Shown here piece by piece: positions 1 through 7,616 of a DNA stretch of 43,589 nucleotides. Where the stretch lies: contig JBJHBT010000032.1 in the NCBI GenBank assembly GCA_050485645.1, forward strand, positions 1 through 43,589. Reading direction: 5' to 3'. Position 1 is the stretch's first letter. Each line of letters opens with the position of its first letter. Origin of the DNA: JBJHBP01 sp050485645. GTDB taxonomy: Bacteria; Pseudomonadota; Gammaproteobacteria; Steroidobacterales; Rariloculaceae. The notes beneath the pieces were generated by a model, which was not told the DNA's origin, ran no database searches, and was given only the letters and a program-made list of their open reading frames with translations. Both the position numbers and the translations under genes were made by a program.

Positions 1-56
1 GTCGCGAGCACGCTAACGCGGGCGCGGCCGCAATGCCAGTCCGGGCGAACGATTCG

Positions 57-881
57 ATGCGACTGAATTTCACCAAGATGCAGGGTCTGGGCAACGACTT
101 CGTCGTGCTGCGCTGGCCCGCCGACCAGCCGCGTCCGTCGGCGGAGCAGATCCGCCGCCTCGCCGACCGTCGTCTTGGCGTCGGCTTCGATCAGCTGCTG
201 TTGGTCGAAGCCAGCGCACCGGCCGGGTACGATGCCGCGTACCGCGTGTTCAACGCCGATGGTGGCGAAGTGGAGCAGTGCGGCAACGGAGCGCGCTGTA
301 TCGCGCGTTTCGTCGCCGGCCCGCGCGCCGACACCCGGCTGACACTGCAGAGCGCCGGTGGGTCGGTGGAAGCGCAGGTGGACGCGCACGGGCGCGTCAG
401 CGTGAGCCTGGGCGAGCCGGACTTCACCCCGATGTCGCTGCCGTTTCGCGCCGACCGCCGGGCCGACAGCTACCGGCTGCAGGCGGCCGGCCGGACGGTG
501 GAATTCGGCGCCGTATCGATGGGCAACCCGCACGCGGTGATCAGCGTTGATTCCGTTGATGATGCGCCGGTCGGTATACTGGGCCCGGCACTGGCGCAGC
601 ATCCGGATTTTCCGCGCAGCGTGAACGTGGGGTTCATGCAGATGCTCGGCCGCAGTCGCATCAGACTGCGGGTATTCGAACGCGGCGTCGGTGAGACGCC
701 GGCCTGTGGAACTGGCGCGGCCGCGGCGGTGGCGGTAGGGCGATCGCGCGGTCAGCTGGATGAGCAGGTGGATGTGGAGCTGCCCGGCGGTGTGCTCACG
801 GTGACCTGGCCGGGGCCGGGCGCCGATTTGTGGCAAACCGGACCCGCACAGACAGTATACGAGGGACAGATCGAGCTATGA
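57..881 (+). CDS. dapF: Diaminopimelate epimerase DapF
   Basis: Converts LL-diaminopimelate to meso-DAP for lysine and peptidoglycan synthesis in the cytoplasm. The two catalytic cysteines are visible: Cys75 in QCGNGAR and Cys217 in ETPACGTGA, close to the usual 73/217 numbering. About 274 residues, normal for the family. An in-frame ATG lies at 33, but ATG 57 gives the family-typical N-terminus (MRLNFTKMQGLGNDF), so it is preferred. The stop codon overlaps the start of the DUF484 gene (ATGA), implying translational coupling. The first bases of the window contain a short open frame ending in TAA at 14-16, which could be the tail of an upstream gene (lysA is the usual neighbour), but this cannot be proven. 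Confidence 0.97.
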   Translation: MRLNFTKMQGLGNDFVVLRWPADQPRPSAEQIRRLADRRLGVGFDQLLLVEASAPAGYDAAYRVFNADGGEVEQCGNGARCIARFVAGPRADTRLTLQSAGGSVEAQVDAHGRVSVSLGEPDFTPMSLPFRADRRADSYRLQAAGRTVEFGAVSMGNPHAVISVDSVDDAPVGILGPALAQHPDFPRSVNVGFMQMLGRSRIRLRVFERGVGETPACGTGAAAAVAVGRSRGQLDEQVDVELPGGVLTVTWPGPGADLWQTGPAQTVYEGQIEL

Positions 882-1600
882 GTCAGCCCAAAAGCGAAGC
901 GATCGTCACCGGGAGTTTCACCGAAGACCAGGTGGCCAGCTACCTGCGCAGCCATCCGGACTTCTTCGAGCGCCATGCGACACTGCTGCTCAGCCTGAAA
1001 CTCCCGCACCGAACGTCCGGCACGGCCGTGTCGCTGGTTGAACGCCAGGTGAGCGTGCTGCGGCAACGCAATACGCAGCTGGACCGCCAGCTCAAGGATC
1101 TGATCGCGGTGGCCAAACTCAACGACCAGCTCGTCGAGAAAAGCCATGCGCTGGCGTTGCGTCTGATGACCACGCAGGGGCTGCCGGCGCGGGTGGATGC
1201 CATCGAAACCGCGTTGCGCGAGGATTTCGCCGCCGAACGCGCGGTGCTGGTGCTGTTTGCCGATCAGGGCGTCGCGGCGCCGGCGCGCAGCTTTGTGCGC
1301 GTGCTCGATCGCGAAGACAGTACCCTGAAACCCTTCGCCACGTTCCTGCGCGCCGCGCGGCCGCGCTGCGGCATGATCCGCGAGCGCCAGCGCGAGGTGC
1401 TGTTTGAGAACGAGGCCGATGCCATCCAGTCGGCTGCCATGATCCCGCTGGGGTCGCACACCGAGCTCGGTTTTCTGGCGATCGGCAGCCACGACGTGGA
1501 ACACTTCCATCCCGGCCAGCGCCTGGATTTCCTTACCCGGCTGGGTGAGCTGATCACCGCGGCGCTCACCGGCGCCCGCGCGGGCGATGCGGCTCGCTGA
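878..1600 (+). CDS. DUF484 family protein (GAF-like)
   Basis: A 240-residue protein of the DUF484 family, which sits between dapF and xerC in many gammaproteobacteria. The N-terminal part carries the family hallmark SYLRSHPDFFERH, followed by a helical stretch rich in Arg/Gln/Leu (about residues 45-95, probable coiled coil) and a GAF-like C-terminal half (LGFLAIGSHDVEHFHPGQ). It is cytoplasmic with no known enzymatic function. ATG 878 overlaps the dapF stop and fits the family start; an upstream in-frame start at 830 would lie inside dapF and is rejected. The 3' end overlaps xerC by 14 nt, so dapF-DUF484-xerC reads as one operon. Confidence 0.93.
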   Translation: MSQPKSEAIVTGSFTEDQVASYLRSHPDFFERHATLLLSLKLPHRTSGTAVSLVERQVSVLRQRNTQLDRQLKDLIAVAKLNDQLVEKSHALALRLMTTQGLPARVDAIETALREDFAAERAVLVLFADQGVAAPARSFVRVLDREDSTLKPFATFLRAARPRCGMIRERQREVLFENEADAIQSAAMIPLGSHTELGFLAIGSHDVEHFHPGQRLDFLTRLGELITAALTGARAGDAAR

Positions 1601-2486
1601 TCACCTCGAGCCCTACCTGCGCCGGCTGGCTACCGAACGCAGACTCTCCGCCCATACCGTGAGCGCGTATCGGCGCGACCTCACAGTGCTGCTGGAATTC
1701 TGCGCACGCGAGGCGCTGCAGAACCCCGGCGATCTGGACAGCTTCGCGGTGCGGCGTTTCGCCGCTGAATGCCATCGCCGCGGCCTGGGTGCGCGCAGCA
1801 TTGCGCGCCGGCTGTCGGCGGTGCGCGGCTTTCTCGCCCATCTCGCCGAACACGGCGAAGTGAAAGCCAACAGCGCGCTGCACGTGCAGGCGCCGAAAGC
1901 GCCCAGACGCCTGCCGGCGACGCTGGACACCGATCAGGTGGCGAGCATCCTGCAACTCACCGGCGGCGATGTCCTCACCGTGCGCGACCGCGCGATCCTT
2001 GAACTGCTGTATTCCTCCGGCCTGCGTCTGGCGGAACTGGTGAGTCTGGACCTCGTCGATCTGGATCTGGCCGACAGCACCGTGCGCGTGCTGGGCAAGG
2101 GCCAGCGCACGCGGGTGCTGCCCGTGGGCCGCAAGGCCGTCGAGGCACTGCGCGCATGGCTCACGCAGCGCGGTGAACTGGCGCCGAGCGACCAGCAGGC
2201 ACTGTTCGTCGGCCAGCGCGGCAGGCGGCTCACGCCGCGATCGGTGCAGCTGCGTCTGGCGCAGTGGTCGAAACGCGCCGGTGCGCCGGTGCGCGTCCAT
2301 CCACATCTGATGCGCCACTGCTTCGCCAGCCACATGCTGGAATCCAGCGGCGATCTGCGCGCCGTGCAGGAGCTGCTCGGTCATGCCAGCCTGTCCACCA
2401 CACAGGTCTACACGCACCTTGATTTCCAGCACCTGGCCTCCATATACGACAAGGCGCATCCGCGTGCGCGGCGTCGCGGTTCATGA
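1587..2486 (+). CDS. xerC: Tyrosine recombinase XerC
   Basis: Site-specific recombinase that with XerD resolves chromosome dimers at dif. It is 299 residues, the standard length. An N-terminal SAM-like core-binding domain (about 1-95) is followed by the catalytic domain with the complete set of residues: Arg147 in SSGLRLAEL, Lys171 in LGKGQRTR, His240 and Arg243 in HPHLMRHCF, His266 in LLGHASLS and the nucleophile Tyr275 in TQVYTHL. XerD is usually elsewhere; the position directly after dapF-DUF484 favours XerC. The start at 1587 overlaps the end of the preceding gene, as is common for this pair. Confidence 0.96.
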   Translation: MRLADHLEPYLRRLATERRLSAHTVSAYRRDLTVLLEFCAREALQNPGDLDSFAVRRFAAECHRRGLGARSIARRLSAVRGFLAHLAEHGEVKANSALHVQAPKAPRRLPATLDTDQVASILQLTGGDVLTVRDRAILELLYSSGLRLAELVSLDLVDLDLADSTVRVLGKGQRTRVLPVGRKAVEALRAWLTQRGELAPSDQQALFVGQRGRRLTPRSVQLRLAQWSKRAGAPVRVHPHLMRHCFASHMLESSGDLRAVQELLGHASLSTTQVYTHLDFQHLASIYDKAHPRARRRGS

Positions 2487-2624
2487 AGCGTCCGCGCCAC
2501 CGGCGCCGGCCCGCCTGCTGATCGCGCCGCCCGCAGCACTCCTGGCCCCGCCCGGCTGCACCGGGTCTGCCACTGACGACACGGTCCCTTCATGCACCCA
2601 TCGCAGCACACGAAAGAGAGCAAC

Positions 2625-3149
2625 ATGTTTCACGGCACGACCATCCTCTGCGTTCGCCGCGCCGGCCACGTCGCCATGGGCGGCGACGGCCAGGTGACGT
2701 TGGGCGACAAGATCATGAAGGGCAACGCCCGCAAGGTGCGGCGGCTGTCGTCCGGCAAGGTGCTGGCCGGCTTCGCCGGTGGCACGGCCGACGCCTTCAC
2801 GTTGTTCGAATACTTCGAAGGCAAGCTTGAGAAATACAACAACCTCACGCGCGCGGCCATCGAACTCGCCAAGGACTGGCGCACCGACCGCATGCTGCGC
2901 CGACTCGAAGCACTGCTGTGCGTGGCCGACGACAAGGTCTCACTGCTGATCTCCGGAAACGGCGATGTCATCGAGCCCGAGCACGACCTGATCGCGATCG
3001 GCTCCGGTGGCGCCTATGCACAGGCCGCCGCGCAGGCGCTGATCGACAACACCGAACTTTCCGCGCGCGCGGTCGTCGAGAAGTCGCTGGCCATTGCCGG
3101 CGACATCTGCATCTACACGAACCGCGACATCACGATTGAAGAGCTGTAA
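2625..3149 (+). CDS. hslV: ATP-dependent protease subunit HslV
   Basis: Peptidase subunit of the HslUV (ClpYQ) cytoplasmic protease, a two-ring dodecamer. The start is taken at ATG 2625, preceded by a purine-rich stretch (AAGAGAG); it gives a four-residue propeptide (MFHG) before the catalytic Thr-Thr of TTILCVRR, as in other HslV. An upstream in-frame ATG at 2592 would add an unconserved extension. Family landmarks: GGDGQVTLGDKIMKGNARKV, GFAGGTADAFTLFE and AIGSGGAYAQAAA. Length 174 residues. hslU begins at the next base after its stop, so the two subunits are co-translated. A 138-bp gap separates it from xerC and may hold its promoter; I see no clear -35/-10 pair. Confidence 0.96.
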   Translation: MFHGTTILCVRRAGHVAMGGDGQVTLGDKIMKGNARKVRRLSSGKVLAGFAGGTADAFTLFEYFEGKLEKYNNLTRAAIELAKDWRTDRMLRRLEALLCVADDKVSLLISGNGDVIEPEHDLIAIGSGGAYAQAAAQALIDNTELSARAVVEKSLAIAGDICIYTNRDITIEEL

Positions 3150-4460
3150 ATGTCCACGATGACCCCCCGAGAAATCGTCCAGGAACTGGACCGGCACATC
3201 GTCGGCCAGCAGGAAGCCAAACGAGCGGTGGCCATCGCGCTGCGCAACCGCTGGCGGCGCGCGCAGGTGCCCGAGCCGCTGCAGGCCGAGATCACGCCCA
3301 AGAACATCCTGATGATCGGCCCCACCGGCGTGGGCAAGACCGAGATCGCACGACGCCTGGCGCGACTTGCGCAGGCGCCGTTCATCAAGGTGGAGGCGAC
3401 GAAGTTCACCGAGGTCGGCTATGTGGGCCGCGAGGTGGATTCCATCATCCGCGATCTGGTCGACATGGCCGTGAAGATGCAGCGCGAACAGGCGCTGGCG
3501 CGTGTCACACATCAGGCCGAGGATTCCGCCGAGGATCGGCTGCTGGACGTACTGTTGCCCGGCAGCTCCGATGCCAATGGCGAACGCGACACCCGGCAGC
3601 GTTTTCGCAAGATGCTGCGAGAAGGTTCGCTGAACGACCGGGAGGTGGAAATCGACGTACAGGCGCTGCCGGTGGGCGTGGAAATCATGGCACCGCCGGG
3701 CATGGAGGAGATGACCAACCAGCTGCAGAGCATGTTCCAGAATCTGGGCACCGGCAAGCGGCGCCGCCGTAAGCTGAAGGTGAAGGACGCGCTGAAACTG
3801 CTGCGCGACGAGGAAGCGGCGAAGCTGGTCAACGAGGAAGACATCAAGGTCGAAGCGGTGCGTGCCGTGGAGCACAACGGCATCGTGTTCCTCGACGAGA
3901 TCGACAAGGTGGCGCGCCGCGCCGAGACCACCGGTGCGGACGTGTCGCGCGAAGGTGTGCAGCGCGATCTGCTGCCGCTGGTGGAAGGCTGCACCGTGAG
4001 CACGCGCTACGGCATGGTGCGCACCGATCACATCCTGTTCATCGCCTCTGGCGCGTTCAGCGTCGCCAAGCCCTCTGATCTCATCCCCGAACTTCAGGGG
4101 CGCTTCCCGATACGCGTGGAACTGTCGTCGCTGAACGCCGAGGACTTTGTGCGCATTCTCACCGAACCCAGTGCCTCGCTGACCGAGCAGTACCGCGCTC
4201 TGCTGGACACCGAAGAAGTCTCGCTGACATTCGATGAATCAGGCGTTCGACGTATCGCCGAAGTGGCGTTCCAGGTGAATGACCGCAGCGAGAACATCGG
4301 CGCGCGGCGTCTGCATACGGTGCTCGAGCGGCTGCTGGAGACGGTGTCGTTCGAGGCGGCGGATCGGCATGGTGACAATGTCGTTGTGGATGCCGCGTAT
4401 GTTGATGAGCATCTGGGTGAGCTGGTGCAGGACGAAGACCTGAGCCGATACATCCTCTGA
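3150..4460 (+). CDS. hslU: HslU ATPase (ClpY) of the HslUV protease
   Basis: AAA+ unfoldase that feeds substrates into HslV. 436 residues, family-typical. Walker A is GPTGVGKT at 57-64, Walker B ends in Asp249-Glu250 (GIVFLDEIDKVA), and the intermediate I-domain (about 110-230) is Arg/Lys/Glu-rich. The C-terminus ends LSRYIL, the conserved tail that inserts into HslV pockets. It begins directly after the hslV stop with no spacer. Confidence 0.97.
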   Translation: MSTMTPREIVQELDRHIVGQQEAKRAVAIALRNRWRRAQVPEPLQAEITPKNILMIGPTGVGKTEIARRLARLAQAPFIKVEATKFTEVGYVGREVDSIIRDLVDMAVKMQREQALARVTHQAEDSAEDRLLDVLLPGSSDANGERDTRQRFRKMLREGSLNDREVEIDVQALPVGVEIMAPPGMEEMTNQLQSMFQNLGTGKRRRRKLKVKDALKLLRDEEAAKLVNEEDIKVEAVRAVEHNGIVFLDEIDKVARRAETTGADVSREGVQRDLLPLVEGCTVSTRYGMVRTDHILFIASGAFSVAKPSDLIPELQGRFPIRVELSSLNAEDFVRILTEPSASLTEQYRALLDTEEVSLTFDESGVRRIAEVAFQVNDRSENIGARRLHTVLERLLETVSFEAADRHGDNVVVDAAYVDEHLGELVQDEDLSRYIL

Positions 4461-4470
4461 GCGGAAGACC

Positions 4471-4833
4471 ATGGCATCGACGACGCGGACCACGCCCTAT
4501 CCCGTGGACATCAGACTACACCGGCGATCCGGGGTACTGGAAATTACGTTTTCGGATGGCATGCACCGGCGCTTGAGCGCCGAGTTTCTGCGTGTGCATT
4601 CACCGTCCGCGGAGGTGAAAGGGCATGGGGCCGGCGAGGGCGTGCTGGTGACCGGCAAGGAGCAGGTGCTGATCGATCGCATCGAGCCGGTGGGCCGCTA
4701 TGCGGTGAAGCTGGTATTCAATGATGGCCACGACACAGGGCTCTACACATGGGCGCTGCTGTATGAGCTGGCGCTGGATCACGAGCGCATATGGCGGCGG
4801 TACCAGGAACGGGTTGCGGCTGCCGCCGGGTGA
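4471..4833 (+). CDS. DUF971 domain protein
   Basis: A 120-residue, single-domain DUF971 protein, the fold also found at the N-terminus of gamma-butyrobetaine hydroxylases. Visible family features are the N-terminal pattern VDIRLHRRSGVLEITFSDG, LSAEFLRVHSPSAEV and the C-terminal YAVKLVFNDGHDTGLYTW. Free-standing DUF971 proteins commonly follow hslU in gammaproteobacteria; a role in iron-sulfur or other metal handling has been proposed for relatives, but none can be shown here. It lies 10 nt after hslU and is probably the last gene of that operon. Confidence 0.9.
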   Translation: MASTTRTTPYPVDIRLHRRSGVLEITFSDGMHRRLSAEFLRVHSPSAEVKGHGAGEGVLVTGKEQVLIDRIEPVGRYAVKLVFNDGHDTGLYTWALLYELALDHERIWRRYQERVAAAAG

Positions 4834-4842
4834 AATGATGAT

Positions 4843-4894
4843 GCCGGTCGCCGGTCGCCGGTCGCCGGTCGCGTGGCCCCGTGCGGCCCCGTGC
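4843..4894. repeat. Two short tandem repeat tracts
   Basis: Four perfect head-to-tail copies of the 7-mer GCCGGTC (4843-4870) are followed after four bases by two copies of the 10-mer GGCCCCGTGC (4875-4894). They lie between the convergent ends of the DUF971 gene (+) and the DUF3301 gene (-). Tracts like these arise by slippage; no function is evident. Confidence 0.85.
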
Positions 4895-4941
4895 GCCGTG
4901 GTTGCGATGGGTATGGCGCCGCCGCTGCTTGCCCCGACCGG

Positions 4942-5256
4942 TTACGATGCCTGCCGCGCGTCCAGGCCCAGATGCTCCAGCACGTGGCCGCGCATGATGA
5001 TGAATCCGCGCAGACGGCCGGTGCCATCTATCGTGTAATCGAACACATAGGTGCGCTCGATGCGCAGTCCGCCGCTGAAGCGCGGCTTTGTGGCTGCGAG
5101 CGCCACGGTTCCGTCGAGAAACTGTAACGATTGGCGCTTGCACGCATCGTGCGCAATCCGGTTCGCGATCTCGCGCACCTGCATGCTGTCGTGCCAGATG
5201 CCGAATGCGGTGATGGCGACAACCAGCATCAGTAGCGCGGAATAGCTGAAGTACAC
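4942..5256 (-). CDS. DUF3301 domain protein, membrane-anchored
   Basis: A 104-residue protein with one N-terminal membrane segment (about residues 4-22, SYSALLMLVVAITAFGIW) followed by a soluble domain with the DUF3301 pattern: VREIANRIAHDACKRQSLQFLDGTV in two parts, an aromatic/basic strand (RIERTYVFDY) and GRLRGFIIMRGHVLEHL. DUF3301 proteins are small gammaproteobacterial inner-membrane proteins without known function. It points away from the transglycosylase gene; the start regions of the two are divergent, sharing about 125 bp. Confidence 0.88.
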   Translation of the reverse strand: MYFSYSALLMLVVAITAFGIWHDSMQVREIANRIAHDACKRQSLQFLDGTVALAATKPRFSGGLRIERTYVFDYTIDGTGRLRGFIIMRGHVLEHLGLDARQAS

Positions 5257-5382
5257 GTGATTGACCGTTGGTGGTTGCGGTGGCGAGCCGTCGGATCCGG
5301 CAGTCGCGGAACCACCATCTTACCGCGAACCGCGGAACCCGCGCACCGGAAGGGATGCGGCCCGTCTGCTAAAGTGCGCGCC

Positions 5383-6267
5383 ATGCCGCGCCGCACACAA
5401 CGCCGCCGCTCCAGGCGCAGATCGCGCGCCCGCCGCGCGCGGTTTCCCGTGCGCCAGCTGAAGGCCGCATGGCGCGGCATCGGCCGCTCGTTCAGACTGT
5501 TCCGGCGTACGCCGCCGGCCGTGCAGATCATTGTCGGCACCGCACTGCTGCTGATGCTGTGGCTGAGCGCCAACTGGACCTACCAGACGATACGCAAGCC
5601 GTCGGAGCTGCTCTTTCCGGTGAGCGGGCGGCTCAACAAGACGCCTTCGCAGACCTGGTCGACCTACGCGCCGCTGTTCCGCCGGCACTCAACCGACGTG
5701 ATCTCACCGGAACTGCTGGCCGCGCTCGCACAGGTGGAGTCCATGGGCAACCCGGTGGCGCGGACGTACTGGCGCTGGTCGTGGACCATGCGGCCGTTCG
5801 AGATCTATCGTCCCGCGTCGAGTTCGGTGGGCATGTATCAGATCACCAACGGCACATTTGCCGAAGCACGCCGCTACTGCATCCACCGCCATGAAGTCGT
5901 GGCACAGGGGCCGTGGTACGCATGGCGTTCGTGCTGGTTCAACAGCCTGTATACGCGCGTGATTCCGTCGCACGCGATCGAGATGACGTCGGCCTATCTG
6001 CATGTGCGCGTGGAGCGGATTCTGGCGCGCCATCCGCAGCGGACAGCGACCATGGCACAGAAGCAGGACCTGGCTGCCGTGATTCACCTGTGCGGAGCAA
6101 CAGCCGGCGCGCGTTTCGTGCAGGCGGGCTTTCAGGCGCAGGGCAGGTGCGGTGCACATGACATGCTGGCGTACGTGACGCGGGTGCGGGCGATGAAGGT
6201 CCTGTTCGGAAGGTTTGCGGAAGGGGAAGCGGCACAGCAGCTTCCATCGAAGAGCAGCGAGCCATAG
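5383..6267 (+). CDS. Membrane-anchored lytic transglycosylase (SLT domain)
   Basis: Probable peptidoglycan lytic transglycosylase, acting in the periplasm. The start at ATG 5383 gives a 294-residue protein with a very basic cytoplasmic tail (RRTQRRRSRRRSRARR), one membrane segment (about 46-66), then an SLT-like domain with the catalytic Glu119 in ALAQVESMGNP and the SVGMYQIT motif of the family. Cys pairs in the second half may form disulfides. An open frame reaches back to an ATG at 5257, but that extension is compositionally poor and overlaps the divergent promoter region. There is no Shine-Dalgarno before 5383; the sequence CTAAAGT 8-14 nt upstream resembles a -10 box, so a leaderless or very short-leader transcript is possible. 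Confidence 0.85.
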   Translation: MPRRTQRRRSRRRSRARRARFPVRQLKAAWRGIGRSFRLFRRTPPAVQIIVGTALLLMLWLSANWTYQTIRKPSELLFPVSGRLNKTPSQTWSTYAPLFRRHSTDVISPELLAALAQVESMGNPVARTYWRWSWTMRPFEIYRPASSSVGMYQITNGTFAEARRYCIHRHEVVAQGPWYAWRSCWFNSLYTRVIPSHAIEMTSAYLHVRVERILARHPQRTATMAQKQDLAAVIHLCGATAGARFVQAGFQAQGRCGAHDMLAYVTRVRAMKVLFGRFAEGEAAQQLPSKSSEP

Positions 6268-6431
6268 CCGCAACAATCCGGGAATTCCCTTGGAACGGAG
6301 GTCCGCACCGCAGCTTTGCGTCAGGTCGCACGTGGGAAGGTCGCTGAGCAAGTCACGTTGACGAAAACCACCGCCGACAGCTGGCCGGTGTCGAATGTTG
6401 CAGAATGTCCATTTCGCCCGGGAGACGACCG

Positions 6432-7415
6432 ATGCGGAACAAGATATCAACGGTGGTTGTGGTAGGTGCTTCGGCAGGAGGCATGGAGGCGCTCACAGGC
6501 CTGGTAGCGCAATTATCCGGTGACTTTCCCGCGCCGGTATTCATCGTTAATCACATGGCTGCGGAAACCTCCGGAAAACCGCTGGTGGAAGCGCTGAATA
6601 AAGCAGGGACTGTGAGGTGCAGCCATGCCCGGGATGGAGAGTCCTTCAAGCGTGGTCATGTGTATCTTGCGCCGTCCGATCAGCACCTGCTCGTTGTCAA
6701 GGGCAGGATGCTGGTGACCAAGGGGGCGCGTGAGAATCGTTACCGCCCTGCCATCGATCCCTTGTTCCGCAGTGCTGCGGTGGCTTTCGGCAAAGGGGTG
6801 ATCGGCGTCATTCTCACCGGCTATCTCGACGACGGCACCAGCGGCATGATGGCCATCAAGCGCTGCGGGGGCGTTTGTATTGCCCAGGATCCCGCCGACG
6901 CAGCTCATCCGGACATGCCGCAGTCGGTCATCAGGCATGTCGGTCCCGACTACTGCGTGCCGCTCGCACAAATGGGTGCGTTACTGGAAAAGCTGGCCGC
7001 GCGACGGGTTGGGGTCAGCAAGAAGCCACCTGCCGACCTGGTCATCGAGGCAAAGATAGCGCAACGGGTGGTCAGCGACCTGAAGTCGGTGGAGACGCTG
7101 GGAACTCAGGTACCCTTCAACTGCCCCGACTGCGGCGGCGTACTGTGGCAGATGAAGCATGGCGAGTTGCTGAGATATCGCTGCCATACCGGGCATGCAT
7201 TCTCATCGGCGGCATTGCTTGCACAGCAAGGCAAGAAAATCGAGGAAACCCTTTGGGTAGCGCTGCGCATGTTCGAGGAGCGCCAGAACCTGATATCCAC
7301 GATGGGCAGAAGCCAGAAAGACATGCCTTCATCGGTGCTGGAGCGGGTTAGCGAATCCCAGATCCACATCGACAGGATTCGCGCGATGCTCAAGGCCACC
7401 GACGGAAACGCCTGA
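6432..7415 (+). CDS. Orphan CheB-type methylesterase with C-terminal Zn-ribbon
   Basis: A CheB methylesterase domain without the usual N-terminal receiver domain, 327 residues. The catalytic triad is visible: Ser14 in VGASAGGMEA, His41 in VNHM and Asp134 in LTGYLDDGTSG. The C-terminal third carries a CxxC...CHxxH cluster (Cys231, Cys234, Cys251, His252/His255 in NCPDCGG and YRCHTGHAFS), probably a small metal-binding ribbon, then a helical tail. ATG 6432 is preceded by GGGAGA at good spacing; an ATG at 6405 has none. No chemoreceptor, CheR or CheA lies nearby, so the substrate is unknown; relatives are often stand-alone regulators paired with CheR/PAS proteins elsewhere. Confidence 0.88.
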   Translation: MRNKISTVVVVGASAGGMEALTGLVAQLSGDFPAPVFIVNHMAAETSGKPLVEALNKAGTVRCSHARDGESFKRGHVYLAPSDQHLLVVKGRMLVTKGARENRYRPAIDPLFRSAAVAFGKGVIGVILTGYLDDGTSGMMAIKRCGGVCIAQDPADAAHPDMPQSVIRHVGPDYCVPLAQMGALLEKLAARRVGVSKKPPADLVIEAKIAQRVVSDLKSVETLGTQVPFNCPDCGGVLWQMKHGELLRYRCHTGHAFSSAALLAQQGKKIEETLWVALRMFEERQNLISTMGRSQKDMPSSVLERVSESQIHIDRIRAMLKATDGNA

Positions 7416-7616
7416 CACTCGACGAGTGGGCCCGGTTCGTGGCTCCGGCACTTACCCCGGATCCTCGAGCCGTTCCAGCACGGCGGAGATCACGCCGTCG
7501 ATCCAAAACGCCGAATTTGTTGCCTTGCCATGTAAGCAACTGAAATATCGCCGCGATCGCCAGCAAGTTCAGACCACCAGCCAAGGCAGCCACGTAAAGT
7601 AGCCCGGAAACCGGTG
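7416..7616 (-). other. Gap with possible remnant of a membrane protein
   Basis: This 201-bp gap lies between cheB and the solenoid gene, which run towards each other. On the minus strand a strongly hydrophobic stretch (LLYVAALAGGLNLLAIAAIF, about 7535-7595) continues into QLLTWQGNKFG; a second frame just downstream reads AFWIDGVISAVLERLEDPG and then stop. The two pieces together look like one small membrane-anchored ORF with a frameshift near 7515. There is no clear start codon or ribosome site. No recognised family. Confidence 0.3.

Noticed and set aside
1566..2459. 297-residue leftward frame opposite xerC
   Set aside because: Shadow frame of a clear XerC gene.
2940..4031. 363-residue leftward frame opposite hslU
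   Set aside because: Shadow of hslU: His/Leu/Gln-rich, no family, and overlaps an unambiguous gene throughout.
4843..4894. Possible CRISPR array
   Set aside because: Units are 7 and 10 bp, directly adjacent, with no spacers.
5257..5382. N-terminal extension of the transglycosylase
   Set aside because: No conservation expected, overlaps the divergent promoter with DUF3301, and the basic tail plus membrane helix begins properly at 5383.
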